Positions 46,473 to 55,352 of a DNA stretch of 64,000 nt are shown one piece after another (the first letter of the stretch is position 1; each line of letters opens with the position of its first letter). The notes under the pieces were generated by a model that was given only the letters and a program-made list of their open reading frames with translations, ran no database searches and was not told the DNA's origin. The translations under genes were made by a program, and so were the position numbers. The DNA comes from Microbacterium tenebrionis (GTDB taxonomy: Bacteria > Actinomycetota > Actinomycetes > Actinomycetales > Microbacteriaceae). The stretch lies in assembly GCF_903645325.1 (NCBI RefSeq), contig NZ_CAHJXQ010000002.1, positions 434,001 through 498,000 on the forward strand, read 5' to 3'.

Positions 46473-47555
46473 ATGCGTCGCATCCTCGTCCTCGGTTCAA
46501 CCGGCTCCATAGGCACTCAGGCGCTGGATGTGATCCGCGCCAATCCGCGCCGTTTCGAGCTCGTCGGCATCTCAGCGGGCAGCAACGCCGAGATGCTCGC
46601 TCGGCAGGCCGAGCAGCTCCAGGTCGAGCACACGGCGCTGGGTGCTGCGGAATCGGAGCAGCTCGTCCGCGACGTCGAGGCCGATGTCGTGCTCAACGCC
46701 ATCACCGGTTCCATCGGCCTGGGTTCCACGCTCGCGGCGCTGAAGGCGGGCCGCACACTCGCGCTCGCGAACAAGGAGTCGCTCATCGTCGGCGGCGAGC
46801 TGGTCACCTCGACGGCCGCCGAGGGGCAGATCGTCCCCGTCGACTCCGAGCACTCCGCACTCGCGCAGGCACTCCGATCGGGGACGCACGATGAGATCCG
46901 GCGGCTCGTCGTGACGGCATCCGGCGGGCCGTTCCGCGGGCGTACGCGCGAGCAGCTCACCGAAGTCACTCCCGCCGAGGCGCTCGCCCACCCGACGTGG
47001 GACATGGGACGGGTGGTGACCACCAACTCCGCGACGCTCGTGAACAAGGGCCTCGAGGTCATCGAGGCGCACCTGCTGTTCGATGTCGACTACGACGACA
47101 TCCAGGTCGTCGTGCATCCGCAGTCGATCGTGCACTCGATGGTCGAGTTCATCGACGGCTCGACCATCGCCCAGGCCTCGCCGCCCGACATGCGACTGCC
47201 GATCTCGCTCGCACTGGACTGGCCGCACCGCATCGGGGGAGTCGGAAAGCCGCTCGACTGGACGCAGGCGACCAGCTGGGATTTCGAGCCGCTCGACGAC
47301 GAGGTCTTCCCGTCGGTCGCACTGGCGAAGAGCGTCGGCCGCGCCGGAGGAACGTTCCCCGCGGTGTTCAACGCTGCGAACGAGCAGGCCGTTGATGCCT
47401 TCCACGAGGGGCGGCTGTCGTTCCTCGGCATCGTGGACACCATTGCTCGCGTCGTCGACGCGCACGAGGCGCCCGACGCGCTGACCGTCGAGTCCCTGGC
47501 GGATGCCGAGGCGTGGGCCCGCGCGACGGCCGATCGCCTGATCGCCGCGCAGTAG
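46473..47555 (+). CDS. dxr: 1-deoxy-D-xylulose 5-phosphate reductoisomerase
   Basis: A 360-residue NADPH-dependent enzyme, second step of the MEP isoprenoid pathway and target of fosmidomycin. It shows [53 protein letters not shown] and [23 protein letters not shown]. The ATG lies six bases after TAGGCT (46461-46466). Another pathway gene, ispG, lies 6.6 kb downstream, with an M50 protease between, the order also seen in mycobacteria. Confidence 0.97.
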   Translation: MRRILVLGSTGSIGTQALDVIRANPRRFELVGISAGSNAEMLARQAEQLQVEHTALGAAESEQLVRDVEADVVLNAITGSIGLGSTLAALKAGRTLALANKESLIVGGELVTSTAAEGQIVPVDSEHSALAQALRSGTHDEIRRLVVTASGGPFRGRTREQLTEVTPAEALAHPTWDMGRVVTTNSATLVNKGLEVIEAHLLFDVDYDDIQVVVHPQSIVHSMVEFIDGSTIAQASPPDMRLPISLALDWPHRIGGVGKPLDWTQATSWDFEPLDDEVFPSVALAKSVGRAGGTFPAVFNAANEQAVDAFHEGRLSFLGIVDTIARVVDAHEAPDALTVESLADAEAWARATADRLIAAQ

Positions 47556-47571
47556 CTCCGCGCGGAGCCGC

Positions 47572-49185
47572 TCAGTCTTCGTACGGCACGGGCCAGTGCG
47601 GCTCCGGCACGGGCCATCCGGCATCCCGCACGGCGCGGCGCGCCAGTTCGCGCGCCGAATAGGGCGTGCGGACTCCGCGGATGTCGCGGTAGTCCTGGTG
47701 GCCGGGGCCGGCCCAGAGGATCGCGTCGCCGTCCGTGACCATTCCGACGGCCGCGCTGATCGCCGCTTCGGGCGGGGAGAACTCGTGGATCTCGGCGTCC
47801 GGCTGCGCGGATCGGGCGCCCTCGAGGAGTGTGGCGCGGATCGATGTCGGATCCTCGAATCGGGGGTGGTGGTCGGTGACGACGAGGATGTCGCTGCCTT
47901 CGACGGCCGTGCGCCCCATGTCGCGGCGCTTGGTGGCGTCGCGGTCGCCGTCGGCGCCGAACAGCATCAGGACCTTGCCCGGCGTCACGCGGCGGACGGC
48001 GGCGAGCGTCTTGACGAAGGCATCCGGCGTATGCCCGAAGTCGACGTACACGGCGGGGCCGCGCTCGCCCGAGACAAGCTCGGTGCGACCCGGCAGATAC
48101 GCCTCGATGCGCCCGTCGCGGGTGAGGGCCTCGACGATGCGCTCCCAGGCGTAGCCGCCCTCGAACAGCATGACGATCGCGAGTGCGGCGTTGGCGGCCA
48201 TGTGCGGCCCGATCACCGGGACGACCGTGGTCAGGGTGCGGCCCTCGGGCCCGGTCACGGTGAAGCGCGTGCCGCGCTGGCGCTCCTCGTCGATCGTGAC
48301 GACCCAGTCGGCCCGTTCTGCGGCCTCGGCGTCGGCGGCGATCGCCGGCGTGCCGACCGTGACGACGGGAACCTCGGATGCGGCGACGACGTCGGCTCCG
48401 AAGGCGGAGTCCAGCGAGATCACGGCGCGACGCGACCGGTCGGGGCGGAACAGTGGCAGCTTCGCCTCGAAGTACTCCGTCATGTCGGCGTAGTCGTCGA
48501 GGTGGTCGTGCGAGAGATTCGTGAAACCGGCGACGTCGAACACGATCCCGTCGACGCGCCTGCGCGAGAGCGCCTGCGCGCTGACCTCGACCGCGACGGC
48601 CTCGACGTTCCGCTCGCGCATGAGGGCGAGCAGGGCGTGGGTCTCGGAGGCCTCCGGCGTGGTGAGCCTGGAGATGATGACCTCGCCGGCGATGTGGCGC
48701 TCCGCGGTGGAGGACAGACCCGTCACGACGCCGAGCTGGCCGAGGATGCCCTCGAGCAGGTGGGTGACGCTGGTCTTGCCGTTCGTGCCCGTGGTGCCGA
48801 ACAGCAGCGGCAGCCGGTCGTCGGCTCCCGTGCCGTACACCCAGGCGCTCAGGGCTCCGAGGATGCCGCGCGGGTCGTCGACGACGACGATCGGAAGCCC
48901 GGCATCCGCGGCGATCTCGGCGCCATCGGCGTCGGTGACGATCGCGACCGCGCCCTTCTCGGCGGCCGTGGCCGCGAAGACGGCACCGTGCTGGTTGACG
49001 CCGCGGATCGCGACGAACACCTCGCCGGTGCGCAGGTCCGCGGTCGCGAGGGTGATCCCGGTCAGGAAGACGCCGTCGATCTCACCGCGGGTGGCGGTGC
49101 CGAATCGGGCGGCGAGGTCCGCCAGGGCCCGCTGTGGCGGGGCTTCCGGACGGAGCACGGGAGGAAGGCTGGGCTGAGTAGACAT
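47572..49185 (-). CDS. murE: MurE-type UDP-MurNAc-peptide ligase with altered substrate motif
   Basis: A 537-residue Mur ligase. ATP site FGTTGTNGKTSVTHLLEG, the carbamylated-Lys region EYFEAKLPLF, SHDHLDDY and the C-terminal domain are typical of MurE, which adds the third stem-peptide residue. The site that reads that residue, DDNPR in DAP-adding enzymes, is DHHPR here, and the N-terminal DSR uridine motif is also changed. Microbacteria are known for group B peptidoglycan with Lys, Orn or homoserine, so an unusual amino acid or a paralogue role is likely. It is far from any dcw cluster in this window. Confidence 0.8.
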   Translation of the reverse strand: MSTQPSLPPVLRPEAPPQRALADLAARFGTATRGEIDGVFLTGITLATADLRTGEVFVAIRGVNQHGAVFAATAAEKGAVAIVTDADGAEIAADAGLPIVVVDDPRGILGALSAWVYGTGADDRLPLLFGTTGTNGKTSVTHLLEGILGQLGVVTGLSSTAERHIAGEVIISRLTTPEASETHALLALMRERNVEAVAVEVSAQALSRRRVDGIVFDVAGFTNLSHDHLDDYADMTEYFEAKLPLFRPDRSRRAVISLDSAFGADVVAASEVPVVTVGTPAIAADAEAAERADWVVTIDEERQRGTRFTVTGPEGRTLTTVVPVIGPHMAANAALAIVMLFEGGYAWERIVEALTRDGRIEAYLPGRTELVSGERGPAVYVDFGHTPDAFVKTLAAVRRVTPGKVLMLFGADGDRDATKRRDMGRTAVEGSDILVVTDHHPRFEDPTSIRATLLEGARSAQPDAEIHEFSPPEAAISAAVGMVTDGDAILWAGPGHQDYRDIRGVRTPYSARELARRAVRDAGWPVPEPHWPVPYED

Positions 49186-49269
49186 AGCCTTCCCATGATC
49201 TCACGGGCGGTCCGGGGAGCGCGCCGGGCCGGTGCCCGGCGCGCCCTCGTTCATGTCAGACCGCTTGGG

Positions 49270-49983
49270 TCACCCCGCGTTCCGGCGGGAGGTGCGGATC
49301 GCGACCACGAGCGCGGCGACGCCGGCGAGCAGTCCCGCGGATCCGAGGATGATGCCCGCCACGGGTGCGACATCCTCGCTCTCCGCGCCGCCGGTCGCTT
49401 CTGCCGCGTCGGACTCTGCCGCGCCGGACTCTGCCTCGTCGGACCCTGCCGCGTCGTGGTCGCCGTGCCCGGCATCCGCCTCCGCATCGGCGGCGACGGT
49501 CACGACGGGAGCGGGGGAGTCCAGGTCGTGCGGATCCTGACCGTCCTCCGCGACCTCCGCCCACGCGTTCGCACCCGTCTCGCACTGCTGCTCGACGGGG
49601 AACACGAGCGACTCGGGCGCGTCCTCGCCGACGCTCACCGCCATGGTCACGGCGCCGCGCAGATCATGCGCGACGGGCGTCGTGGCAGTGTACGTCACGA
49701 CGGAGACGAGACCGTTGTCAGCGCGTTCGACCTCGACGTCCCACATCGCGTCGACCGTCGGCGACACCGAGGTGAGTCCGTCCGGCATCGTGATCCGCAT
49801 CGCCGTCGTGGGGGAGTTCTCGCATCCGTGCGTGAACGAGAACGTCAGGACTGCGGAGCCCTCGGGCGCCACGCTGTCCGGGCTGACCCCGACGTGGGCC
49901 TGTGCGGCAGCGGGTGCAGCGAGGATGAGGCCTGCTGCAAGTGCGGCGACGATTGCGCCGCGGCGGGTGATGGATTTCGACAT
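49270..49983 (-). CDS. YcnI/DUF1775 family exported protein
   Basis: A 237-residue protein. The signal peptide ends AQA-HVGV, exposing a mature N-terminal His, the copper ligand described for YcnI. The domain continues with FTHGCENSPTTAMRITMPDG and the conserved Trp in MWDVEVE and NAWAEVAED. An acidic, His-containing linker (about 160-205) leads to a C-terminal membrane helix and RTSRRNAG. YcnI proteins are extracytoplasmic copper-related proteins. AGGAGA precedes the ATG. It lies downstream of a membrane-protein gene on the same strand. Confidence 0.9.
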   Translation of the reverse strand: MSKSITRRGAIVAALAAGLILAAPAAAQAHVGVSPDSVAPEGSAVLTFSFTHGCENSPTTAMRITMPDGLTSVSPTVDAMWDVEVERADNGLVSVVTYTATTPVAHDLRGAVTMAVSVGEDAPESLVFPVEQQCETGANAWAEVAEDGQDPHDLDSPAPVVTVAADAEADAGHGDHDAAGSDEAESGAAESDAAEATGGAESEDVAPVAGIILGSAGLLAGVAALVVAIRTSRRNAG

Positions 49984-50098
49984 GGTTTCTCCTGTGCAGG
50001 TGCAGCGACGCGCCGGCGCGCGCTGCGTGCGGGCGCGCCGACGGCGTCGCTCGCGATGAATGGATGGCACGTGTGCGACCGACCTGCCGGACGGCGGG

Positions 50099-50683
50099 TC
50101 AGACGCGGGAGAAGGCGGGAGGGCCGCGAAGGGAGAGATCACCCGCGAGAATCGCGGAGACGAAGACACGGGCCGTGCGGGCGACCGATGCTGGGACCGG
50201 CCAGCGCGCATGCAGCAGGCGGGGTGCGCGGCGGTGCAGGACCGCCCTGACCCAGTGGAAGACCGCACGGATCAGATTCTCGCCGCGCCACAGCCATGCC
50301 ACGGTGAGGACGGCGGCGATCAGGTGCGCCGCGAGCATCCCCGTGTCCGGGGCGATGTCGGGCGAGGCGCCGGTGATCGCCGGGAGCACGAGCGTGTGGT
50401 GATGTCCGGTGCCGATGGCCGACGGCGCCGCGGTCGCGTTCAAGGCGACGAAGAGGACGTGGAAGATGCTCTGCGCGACGAGTACCGCGCTGCTCAGCCG
50501 GCGAAGGCTCGCGCGCGGGCCGATCAGGAGTGCCGCGAGCGGGGTCAGGAAGACGAGGAGTGCGAGCACCAGCAGAGGATGGGGCGCCGCGCCGCCGCCG
50601 AGCGTGTGCGATACGGCCGCGATGATCGTCGAGGCCGCGGACGCGCCGGCACCGCGCACGAGTCGCATCCGCCGGGAGGTCAC
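50099..50683 (-). CDS. Uncharacterised multi-helix membrane protein next to ycnI
   Basis: A 194-residue protein with about five hydrophobic helices and a TGHHHTLVLP segment between helices on what should be the outer side. Its C-terminal 50 residues are Arg/Ala-rich. I do not recognise a named family. The clustered His residues, location 115 bases upstream of ycnI and shared strand suggest a metal-related, perhaps copper-handling, partner. Confidence 0.6.
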   Translation of the reverse strand: MTSRRMRLVRGAGASAASTIIAAVSHTLGGGAAPHPLLVLALLVFLTPLAALLIGPRASLRRLSSAVLVAQSIFHVLFVALNATAAPSAIGTGHHHTLVLPAITGASPDIAPDTGMLAAHLIAAVLTVAWLWRGENLIRAVFHWVRAVLHRRAPRLLHARWPVPASVARTARVFVSAILAGDLSLRGPPAFSRV

Positions 50684-50734
50684 GCCTCCAGCATATGCGG
50701 CGGATTCCTAAGCCTCGGGCAGTAGCTTTGGGGA

Positions 50735-52045
50735 GTGGAAATCCTCCTCTACCTCGTCGGCATCGTGTTCATGCTGATCGGTCTCGGGCTGTCGATCGGT
50801 CTGCATGAGATCGGGCACCTCGTTCCGGCGAAGCTGTTCGGCGTCCGCGTCGGGCAGTACATGATCGGCTTCGGGCCGCGTCTGTGGTCGAAGAGGATCG
50901 GTGAGACCGAGTACGGCTTCAAGGCGCTGCCGGTCGGCGGCTTCATCTCGATGTCCGGCATGTATCCGGCATCCGACGGCAAGCCCGTGCGCGGACTGTT
51001 CGGATCGCTGGTGCAGGATGCGCGGTCGGCGAACGACGAGACCATCGCCGACGGTGCGGAGGACCGGGTCTTCTACCGGCTGCCGGTGTGGAAGCGGATC
51101 ATCGTCATGCTCGGCGGGCCCGTCATGAACCTCATCCTGGCCGTCGTGATCTTCACGGTCCTCGCATCGGGGATCGGCCTGCAGCAGGGCACCACCACGA
51201 TCGCCGGGGTGACCGAGTGCGTCCTTCCGGCCGGCACCACACAGACCGAGTGCGCAGCGGGCGACCCCGCGTCTCCGGCTGCCGAGGCGGGTGTCCTGCC
51301 CGGAGACGTGCTGGTGTCGATCGACGGTCAGCGGGTCGCGGACTTCGCCGACGCCACAGAGATCGTCCAGGCTTCGCCGGGGAAGACCCTCGACATGGTC
51401 GTCTCCCGCGACGGCGAGGATGTGCACCTCTCGATCACGCCGATCACGGCCGAGCGCACGCTGACGGATGCCGGCGGGCAGCCGCGCCTGGACGAGGACG
51501 GCGAGCAGATCGTCGCCGAGGTCGGGTACGTCGGGATGAGCGCGCAGATGGGCTTCGTGCCGCAGCCGCTCGGCACCGGGGCGGAGATGGCCGGGCAGAA
51601 CGTCGCCCGTGTGGGCGAGTTGATCGTGCAGCTGCCGGTGAAGCTGTGGGATGTCGGCGTGTCCCTCGTCACCGGGACCGAGCGCGACCCGGACGGCCCG
51701 CTCAGCGTCGTCGGCGTCGGCCGTCTCGCCGGTGAGGTGGCCGCCACGGATGCCCCCATCCTGGACCGGTTCGTCGTGCTGCTGAGCCTGCTGGGCTCGT
51801 TGAACATCGCCCTGTTCGTCTTCAACCTCATCCCGCTCCTGCCGCTGGACGGCGGTCACGTCGTCGTGGCGCTGTGGGACGGCATCCGCCGTGCGTGGGC
51901 GAAGCTGTTCCGCCGGCCGCCGCCGGCTCCCGTGGACGCCACGCGGCTCGTGCCGCTCACCGTCGTCGTCGCCGTCGTGCTGATCGCGATGGGCGCGCTG
52001 CTGATGATCGCCGACGTCGTGAACCCGGTGAACCTGTTCCAGTGA
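50735..52045 (+). CDS. M50 site-2 protease (RseP/Rip1-like)
   Basis: A 436-residue intramembrane metalloprotease. The zinc motif HEIGH is at 24-28 in the first helix. A PDZ domain lies in the middle (around ADPASPAAEAGVLPGDVLVSIDG), and the second active-site motif NLIPLLPLDGGH is near 365. It cleaves anti-sigma factors or other single-span proteins within the membrane. Its setting between dxr and ispG is that of mycobacterial Rip1. The GTG lies six bases after TAGCTT (50723-50728). Confidence 0.95.
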   Translation: MEILLYLVGIVFMLIGLGLSIGLHEIGHLVPAKLFGVRVGQYMIGFGPRLWSKRIGETEYGFKALPVGGFISMSGMYPASDGKPVRGLFGSLVQDARSANDETIADGAEDRVFYRLPVWKRIIVMLGGPVMNLILAVVIFTVLASGIGLQQGTTTIAGVTECVLPAGTTQTECAAGDPASPAAEAGVLPGDVLVSIDGQRVADFADATEIVQASPGKTLDMVVSRDGEDVHLSITPITAERTLTDAGGQPRLDEDGEQIVAEVGYVGMSAQMGFVPQPLGTGAEMAGQNVARVGELIVQLPVKLWDVGVSLVTGTERDPDGPLSVVGVGRLAGEVAATDAPILDRFVVLLSLLGSLNIALFVFNLIPLLPLDGGHVVVALWDGIRRAWAKLFRRPPPAPVDATRLVPLTVVVAVVLIAMGALLMIADVVNPVNLFQ

Positions 52046-52092
52046 ACTCCCCGGCGCGACTCCTGCGGGACATTGGGCGAGCCGCAGGCGAG

Positions 52093-52129
52093 ACGAAACG
52101 GGTCGAGCGAGCGGAGCGAGCCGAAACCT
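52093..52129. repeat. Intergenic GAGCGAGCGGAGCGAG low-complexity repeat
   Basis: ACGAAACGGGTCGAGCGAGC followed by GGAGCGAGCCGAAACC lies between two convergent genes. From memory, related GTTTCG...CGCTCGCT strings are frequent between genes in Microbacteriaceae. It may be a dispersed repeat or a bidirectional terminator. Confidence 0.4.
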
Positions 52130-52135
52130 CGCGCG

Positions 52136-54022
52136 CTAATTGAGCGCGTGCTCGACCAGGCGCTCCAGGGTACGGATGCCGTCGCGGGACAGGATGGACT
52201 CGAGGTGCCCCTGCACGCTCGCGAAATGCTCGCCGCGAAGCGCGTAGACGTCGCCGGTCGCCGGGTCGGCGGAGACCTCGGCTGCGCCCGCGCGCTCGGC
52301 TGCGGGGGAGACCCGAGCGGTGAAGGTGTTGTAGAAGCCGATCGAGGCGTCCTCCCCGAACACCGGCACCGTCTTCTGCAGCCCCTGATGCGGTGAGGCG
52401 AGCGGGGCGAGCTCGATGCCGAGACTGTCGGCGAGGATCTGATGGCTCAGGCACACCGCGAGCAGGGGAGTGCCTTCCGCCAGGCGCCGCGCGACGACGT
52501 CGCGCATGCGTGCGATGCGCGCAGACTCCGTGTCGCGCGGATCTCCGGGGCCTGGCCCGGCGACGAGCAGCTCGGCGGCGTCTATGTCGGCGTCCGCGAC
52601 CTCGCTCCACGGCACGATCCTGGCGTCGAGCCCCAGGTGCCGCAGCTGGTGGGCGAGCATCGTGGTGAAGCGATCCTCCGCGTCGATCACCAATGCGCTC
52701 CGACCCGTGAACGGGCCGGTGGCGCCGTCACCCTGCGGGTTGATCCAGAACTCCGCCAGGCGCGAATTGCGCGAGGCGAGCAGCTGGGCGACCTCGGGGT
52801 CATCGGCGAGTGTCACCGGGGCGGCGTCCGGCTGATCGGCGTCCGCGGCGGCTTCCGCGACCGTGTCGCGGGGGATGGCGCCGATCGCGCCGAGAACGCC
52901 CGCAGCCTTGCCGTGCGTCTCGCTCACCTCGCCGTAGGGGTCGGAGTGACGCACGAGCGTCGCGCCGACCGGAACGCGCAGCTTGCCGCCTTTCAGATAG
53001 ACGGTGCGGATGAGGATCGGCGCGTCCACGTCGTGTCCGCCGTCGGCGTTCGGGGTGAACAGGGCGGCGACGCCCGAATAGTAGCCGCGGGGGCTCGTCT
53101 CGTGGCGTCGGATCACCGCGCACGCGTTCTGCATGGGGGAGCCGGTGACGGTCGGGGCGAACATCGTCTCGCGCAGGATGTCGCGCGGGTCGAGGCGGCT
53201 GCGCCCGCGCAGCATGTACTCGGTGTGCGTGAGGCGCGACATCTGCTTCAGATGCGGGCCGGTGATGCGTCCGCCGTCGGAGCAGACGGCGCTCATCATC
53301 TTGAGCTCTTCGTCGACGACCATGAACAGCTCCTCGGTCTCCTTGGCGGAGGAGAGGAAGCCGACGAGCGTCTCCTTCGTGGCGCCGCCAGCAGGGTGGC
53401 GGAAGGTGCCCGAGATGGGGTTCATCGTGACGATGCCGTCACGGGCGACGACGTGCGCCTCGGGGCTGGCGCCGACGGCGATTTGGCCGGGGGTGACGAC
53501 GGCGAACGTCCAGTAGGCGCCGCGCTCGTGCTCGAGGAGCGCACGGAACCAGGTGATCGCCGCCCGCCGCTCGTCCACGTCCACGGCTGCGGTGTAGTCG
53601 CGGCGGATCACGAAGTTCGCGCCTTCGCCGCGACCGATCTCATCGGAGATCACGCGGGAGACGACCTCGGCGTACTCCTCGTCGCTGATGTCGAACCCCC
53701 CGTCGCGCAGCGGCACGGGTTCGGTGGGGAGGGCTGCGAGAAGCTCGCCGCGGTCGAAGTGATGGTGCTGGTCGACGATGAGGCAGCGCAGTGGAGTGCC
53801 GTCATCCACCGCATCGAAGCCGCGTTCGCGCACCTGGCGGTAGGGGACCATGGCGAACACCTCGCGCGGGGTGCCGTCGGCGCTGAGCGGGATGTCCGCG
53901 AGCAGGTCGACGTCGAGGATGTCGCCGGTGAGCAGTTCGACGGTCTGAGCGCCGTCACGGGCGATCAGCACGAAAGACGCTTCGGCGTCCTGTACGAGGC
54001 CGTCGAGCAGGTTTTCGGTCAT
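52136..54022 (-). CDS. PhzE-like fused chorismate-utilising/glutamine amidotransferase (anthranilate or ADIC synthase)
   Basis: A 628-residue fusion. Residues about 1-415 are a chorismate-binding domain closely resembling PhzE: DEIGRGEGANFVI, MNPISGTFRHP, VVDEELKMMSAVCSDGG, LRETMFAPTVTGSP and GYYSGVAALF. Residues about 440-625 are a class I glutamine amidotransferase with Cys in AVCLSHQIL and a His-Glu pair in GHLES (normally HPES). PhzE makes 2-amino-2-desoxyisochorismate for phenazines; no other phz gene is here. A Trp-codon attenuator upstream argues that it supplies anthranilate for tryptophan. ATG 54022 has AGGAGA upstream. Confidence 0.87.
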   Translation of the reverse strand: MTENLLDGLVQDAEASFVLIARDGAQTVELLTGDILDVDLLADIPLSADGTPREVFAMVPYRQVRERGFDAVDDGTPLRCLIVDQHHHFDRGELLAALPTEPVPLRDGGFDISDEEYAEVVSRVISDEIGRGEGANFVIRRDYTAAVDVDERRAAITWFRALLEHERGAYWTFAVVTPGQIAVGASPEAHVVARDGIVTMNPISGTFRHPAGGATKETLVGFLSSAKETEELFMVVDEELKMMSAVCSDGGRITGPHLKQMSRLTHTEYMLRGRSRLDPRDILRETMFAPTVTGSPMQNACAVIRRHETSPRGYYSGVAALFTPNADGGHDVDAPILIRTVYLKGGKLRVPVGATLVRHSDPYGEVSETHGKAAGVLGAIGAIPRDTVAEAAADADQPDAAPVTLADDPEVAQLLASRNSRLAEFWINPQGDGATGPFTGRSALVIDAEDRFTTMLAHQLRHLGLDARIVPWSEVADADIDAAELLVAGPGPGDPRDTESARIARMRDVVARRLAEGTPLLAVCLSHQILADSLGIELAPLASPHQGLQKTVPVFGEDASIGFYNTFTARVSPAAERAGAAEVSADPATGDVYALRGEHFASVQGHLESILSRDGIRTLERLVEHALN

Positions 54023-54056
54023 CGATGTCTCCTGTGGAGTGCTCCGGCTCGGACAT

Positions 54057-54083
54057 ACGAAAAGACCGCCCCGGAGGCGGTCT
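54057..54083 (-). terminator. Attenuator terminator before the PhzE-like gene
   Basis: On the reverse strand AGACCGCC / GGCGGTCT form an eight-base perfect stem with a five-base loop, followed by TTTTCG. It lies 35 bases before the gene it would silence. Its 5' arm (54075-54081) can instead pair with AGGCGGT at 54105-54111, which makes it conditional. Confidence 0.85.
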
Positions 54084-54109
54084 GGATTCGAGTATTGCGA
54101 ACGCACCGC

Positions 54110-54142
54110 CTAGGAGGCGGGCCACCAGGTGATTGTTCGCAT
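54110..54142 (-). CDS. Trp leader peptide MRTITWWPAS
   Basis: A ten-codon frame ending in TAG, with adjacent Trp codons 6 and 7. It starts exactly six bases after TAGTTT (54149-54154), so the mRNA should begin at its AUG. Immediately after the Trp codons comes CCGCCT, which pairs with AGGCGGT (54105-54111). A ribosome stalled for lack of Trp-tRNA would cover CCGCCT, free AGGCGGT to pair with the terminator arm, and allow read-through. This is classical transcription attenuation of a tryptophan gene. Confidence 0.85.
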   Translation of the reverse strand: MRTITWWPAS

Positions 54143-54148
54143 GCGGTG

Positions 54149-54154
54149 AAACTA
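54149..54154 (-). promoter_or_regulatory. -10 element (TAGTTT) of the attenuated transcript
   Basis: On the reverse strand TGA-TAGTTT stands six bases before the leader peptide ATG. It is back to back with the ispG promoter (TAACCT, 54189-54194), so the two share about 35 bases of upstream DNA. Confidence 0.6.
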
Positions 54155-54200
54155 TCACAGCTGTCAGCCCCCGCCCGGCGGAGCCGCGTAACCTGGAGTC

Positions 54201-55352
54201 GTGCCTGCAGTCAACATTGGGATGCCGAGCGTCCCCGAAGTTCTGAGCCCCCGTCGCAAGTCGCGTCAGATCAGCGTCGGCAAGGTGCTGGTCGGCGGCA
54301 ATGCTCCCGTGAGCGTGCAGTCGATGACCACGACGAAGACGACGGACATCAACGCCACGCTGCAGCAGATCGCCGAACTGACGGCATCCGGCTGCGAGAT
54401 CGTGCGCGTGGCGGTGCCGCATCAGGACGACGCGGATGCCCTGAAGATCCTCGCGATGAAGAGTCAGATCCCCGTGATCGCCGACATCCACTTCCAGCCG
54501 CGCTACATCTACACGGCGATCGACGCCGGGTGCGGTGCCGTTCGCGTGAACCCGGGCAACATCCGCGAGTTCGACGGAAACGTCGGCAAGATCGCCGAGG
54601 CGGCGAAGGCCGCCGGCGTCTCGATCCGTATCGGAGTGAACGCCGGGTCCCTGGACAAGCGGCTGCTCGCCAAGTACGGCAAGGCGACGGCGGAGGCGCT
54701 CGTGGAGAGCGCCGTGTGGGAGGCATCCCTGTTCGAGGAGCACGACTTCCACGATTTCAAGATCTCGGTCAAGCACAACGACCCGATCGTGATGGTGAAG
54801 GCATACCGTCAGCTGGCCGAGCGCGGTGATTGGCCGCTGCACCTCGGCGTCACCGAAGCCGGGCCCGCGTTCCAGGGCACGATCAAGTCGGCGACGGCTT
54901 TCGGCATCCTCCTGTCGGAGGGCATCGGTGACACGATCCGCGTCTCGCTGTCGGCTCCGCCGGCGGAAGAGGTCAAGGTCGGCCACCAGATCCTGCAGTC
55001 GCTGAATCTGCGCGAGCGCAAGCTCGAGATCGTCTCGTGCCCGTCCTGCGGCCGTGCCCAGGTGGATGTGTACACGCTGGCGGACAACGTCACCGAGGGG
55101 CTGAAGGACATGACGGTCCCTCTGCGCGTCGCCGTCATGGGATGCGTCGTGAACGGGCCCGGTGAGGCGCGCGACGCCGACCTGGGCGTGGCATCCGGCA
55201 ACGGCAAGGGCCAGATCTTCGTCAAGGGCGAGGTCATCAAGACCGTGCCGGAGGCCGACATCGTCGCGACGCTCATCGAAGAGGCCAATCGCATCGCCGA
55301 GGAGATGGGCCCGGACGCGAAGCCCGGCACCGCTCAGGTGATCACGGCCTGA
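54201..55352 (+). CDS. ispG: 4-hydroxy-3-methylbut-2-enyl diphosphate synthase (IspG/GcpE)
   Basis: A 383-residue iron-sulfur enzyme, penultimate step of the MEP isoprenoid pathway. [12 protein letters not shown] opens the TIM barrel. The cluster-binding cysteines lie in [12 protein letters not shown] and [18 protein letters not shown]. The GTG is six bases after TAACCT, giving a leaderless mRNA. Its stop overlaps the ATG of an AlaX-like gene by one base. Confidence 0.97.
   Translation: MPAVNIGMPSVPEVLSPRRKSRQISVGKVLVGGNAPVSVQSMTTTKTTDINATLQQIAELTASGCEIVRVAVPHQDDADALKILAMKSQIPVIADIHFQPRYIYTAIDAGCGAVRVNPGNIREFDGNVGKIAEAAKAAGVSIRIGVNAGSLDKRLLAKYGKATAEALVESAVWEASLFEEHDFHDFKISVKHNDPIVMVKAYRQLAERGDWPLHLGVTEAGPAFQGTIKSATAFGILLSEGIGDTIRVSLSAPPAEEVKVGHQILQSLNLRERKLEIVSCPSCGRAQVDVYTLADNVTEGLKDMTVPLRVAVMGCVVNGPGEARDADLGVASGNGKGQIFVKGEVIKTVPEADIVATLIEEANRIAEEMGPDAKPGTAQVITA

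Noticed and set aside
52136..54106. Earlier GTG start (54106) for the PhzE-like gene
   Set aside because: It lies in the attenuator, upstream of the terminator hairpin, and the added residues show no homology. ATG 54022 has AGGAGA at correct spacing.
52442..54829. Forward open frame of 795 codons across the PhzE-like gene and into ispG
   Set aside because: It runs antisense to the PhzE-like gene, then out of frame through ispG, and carries no recognisable domain.
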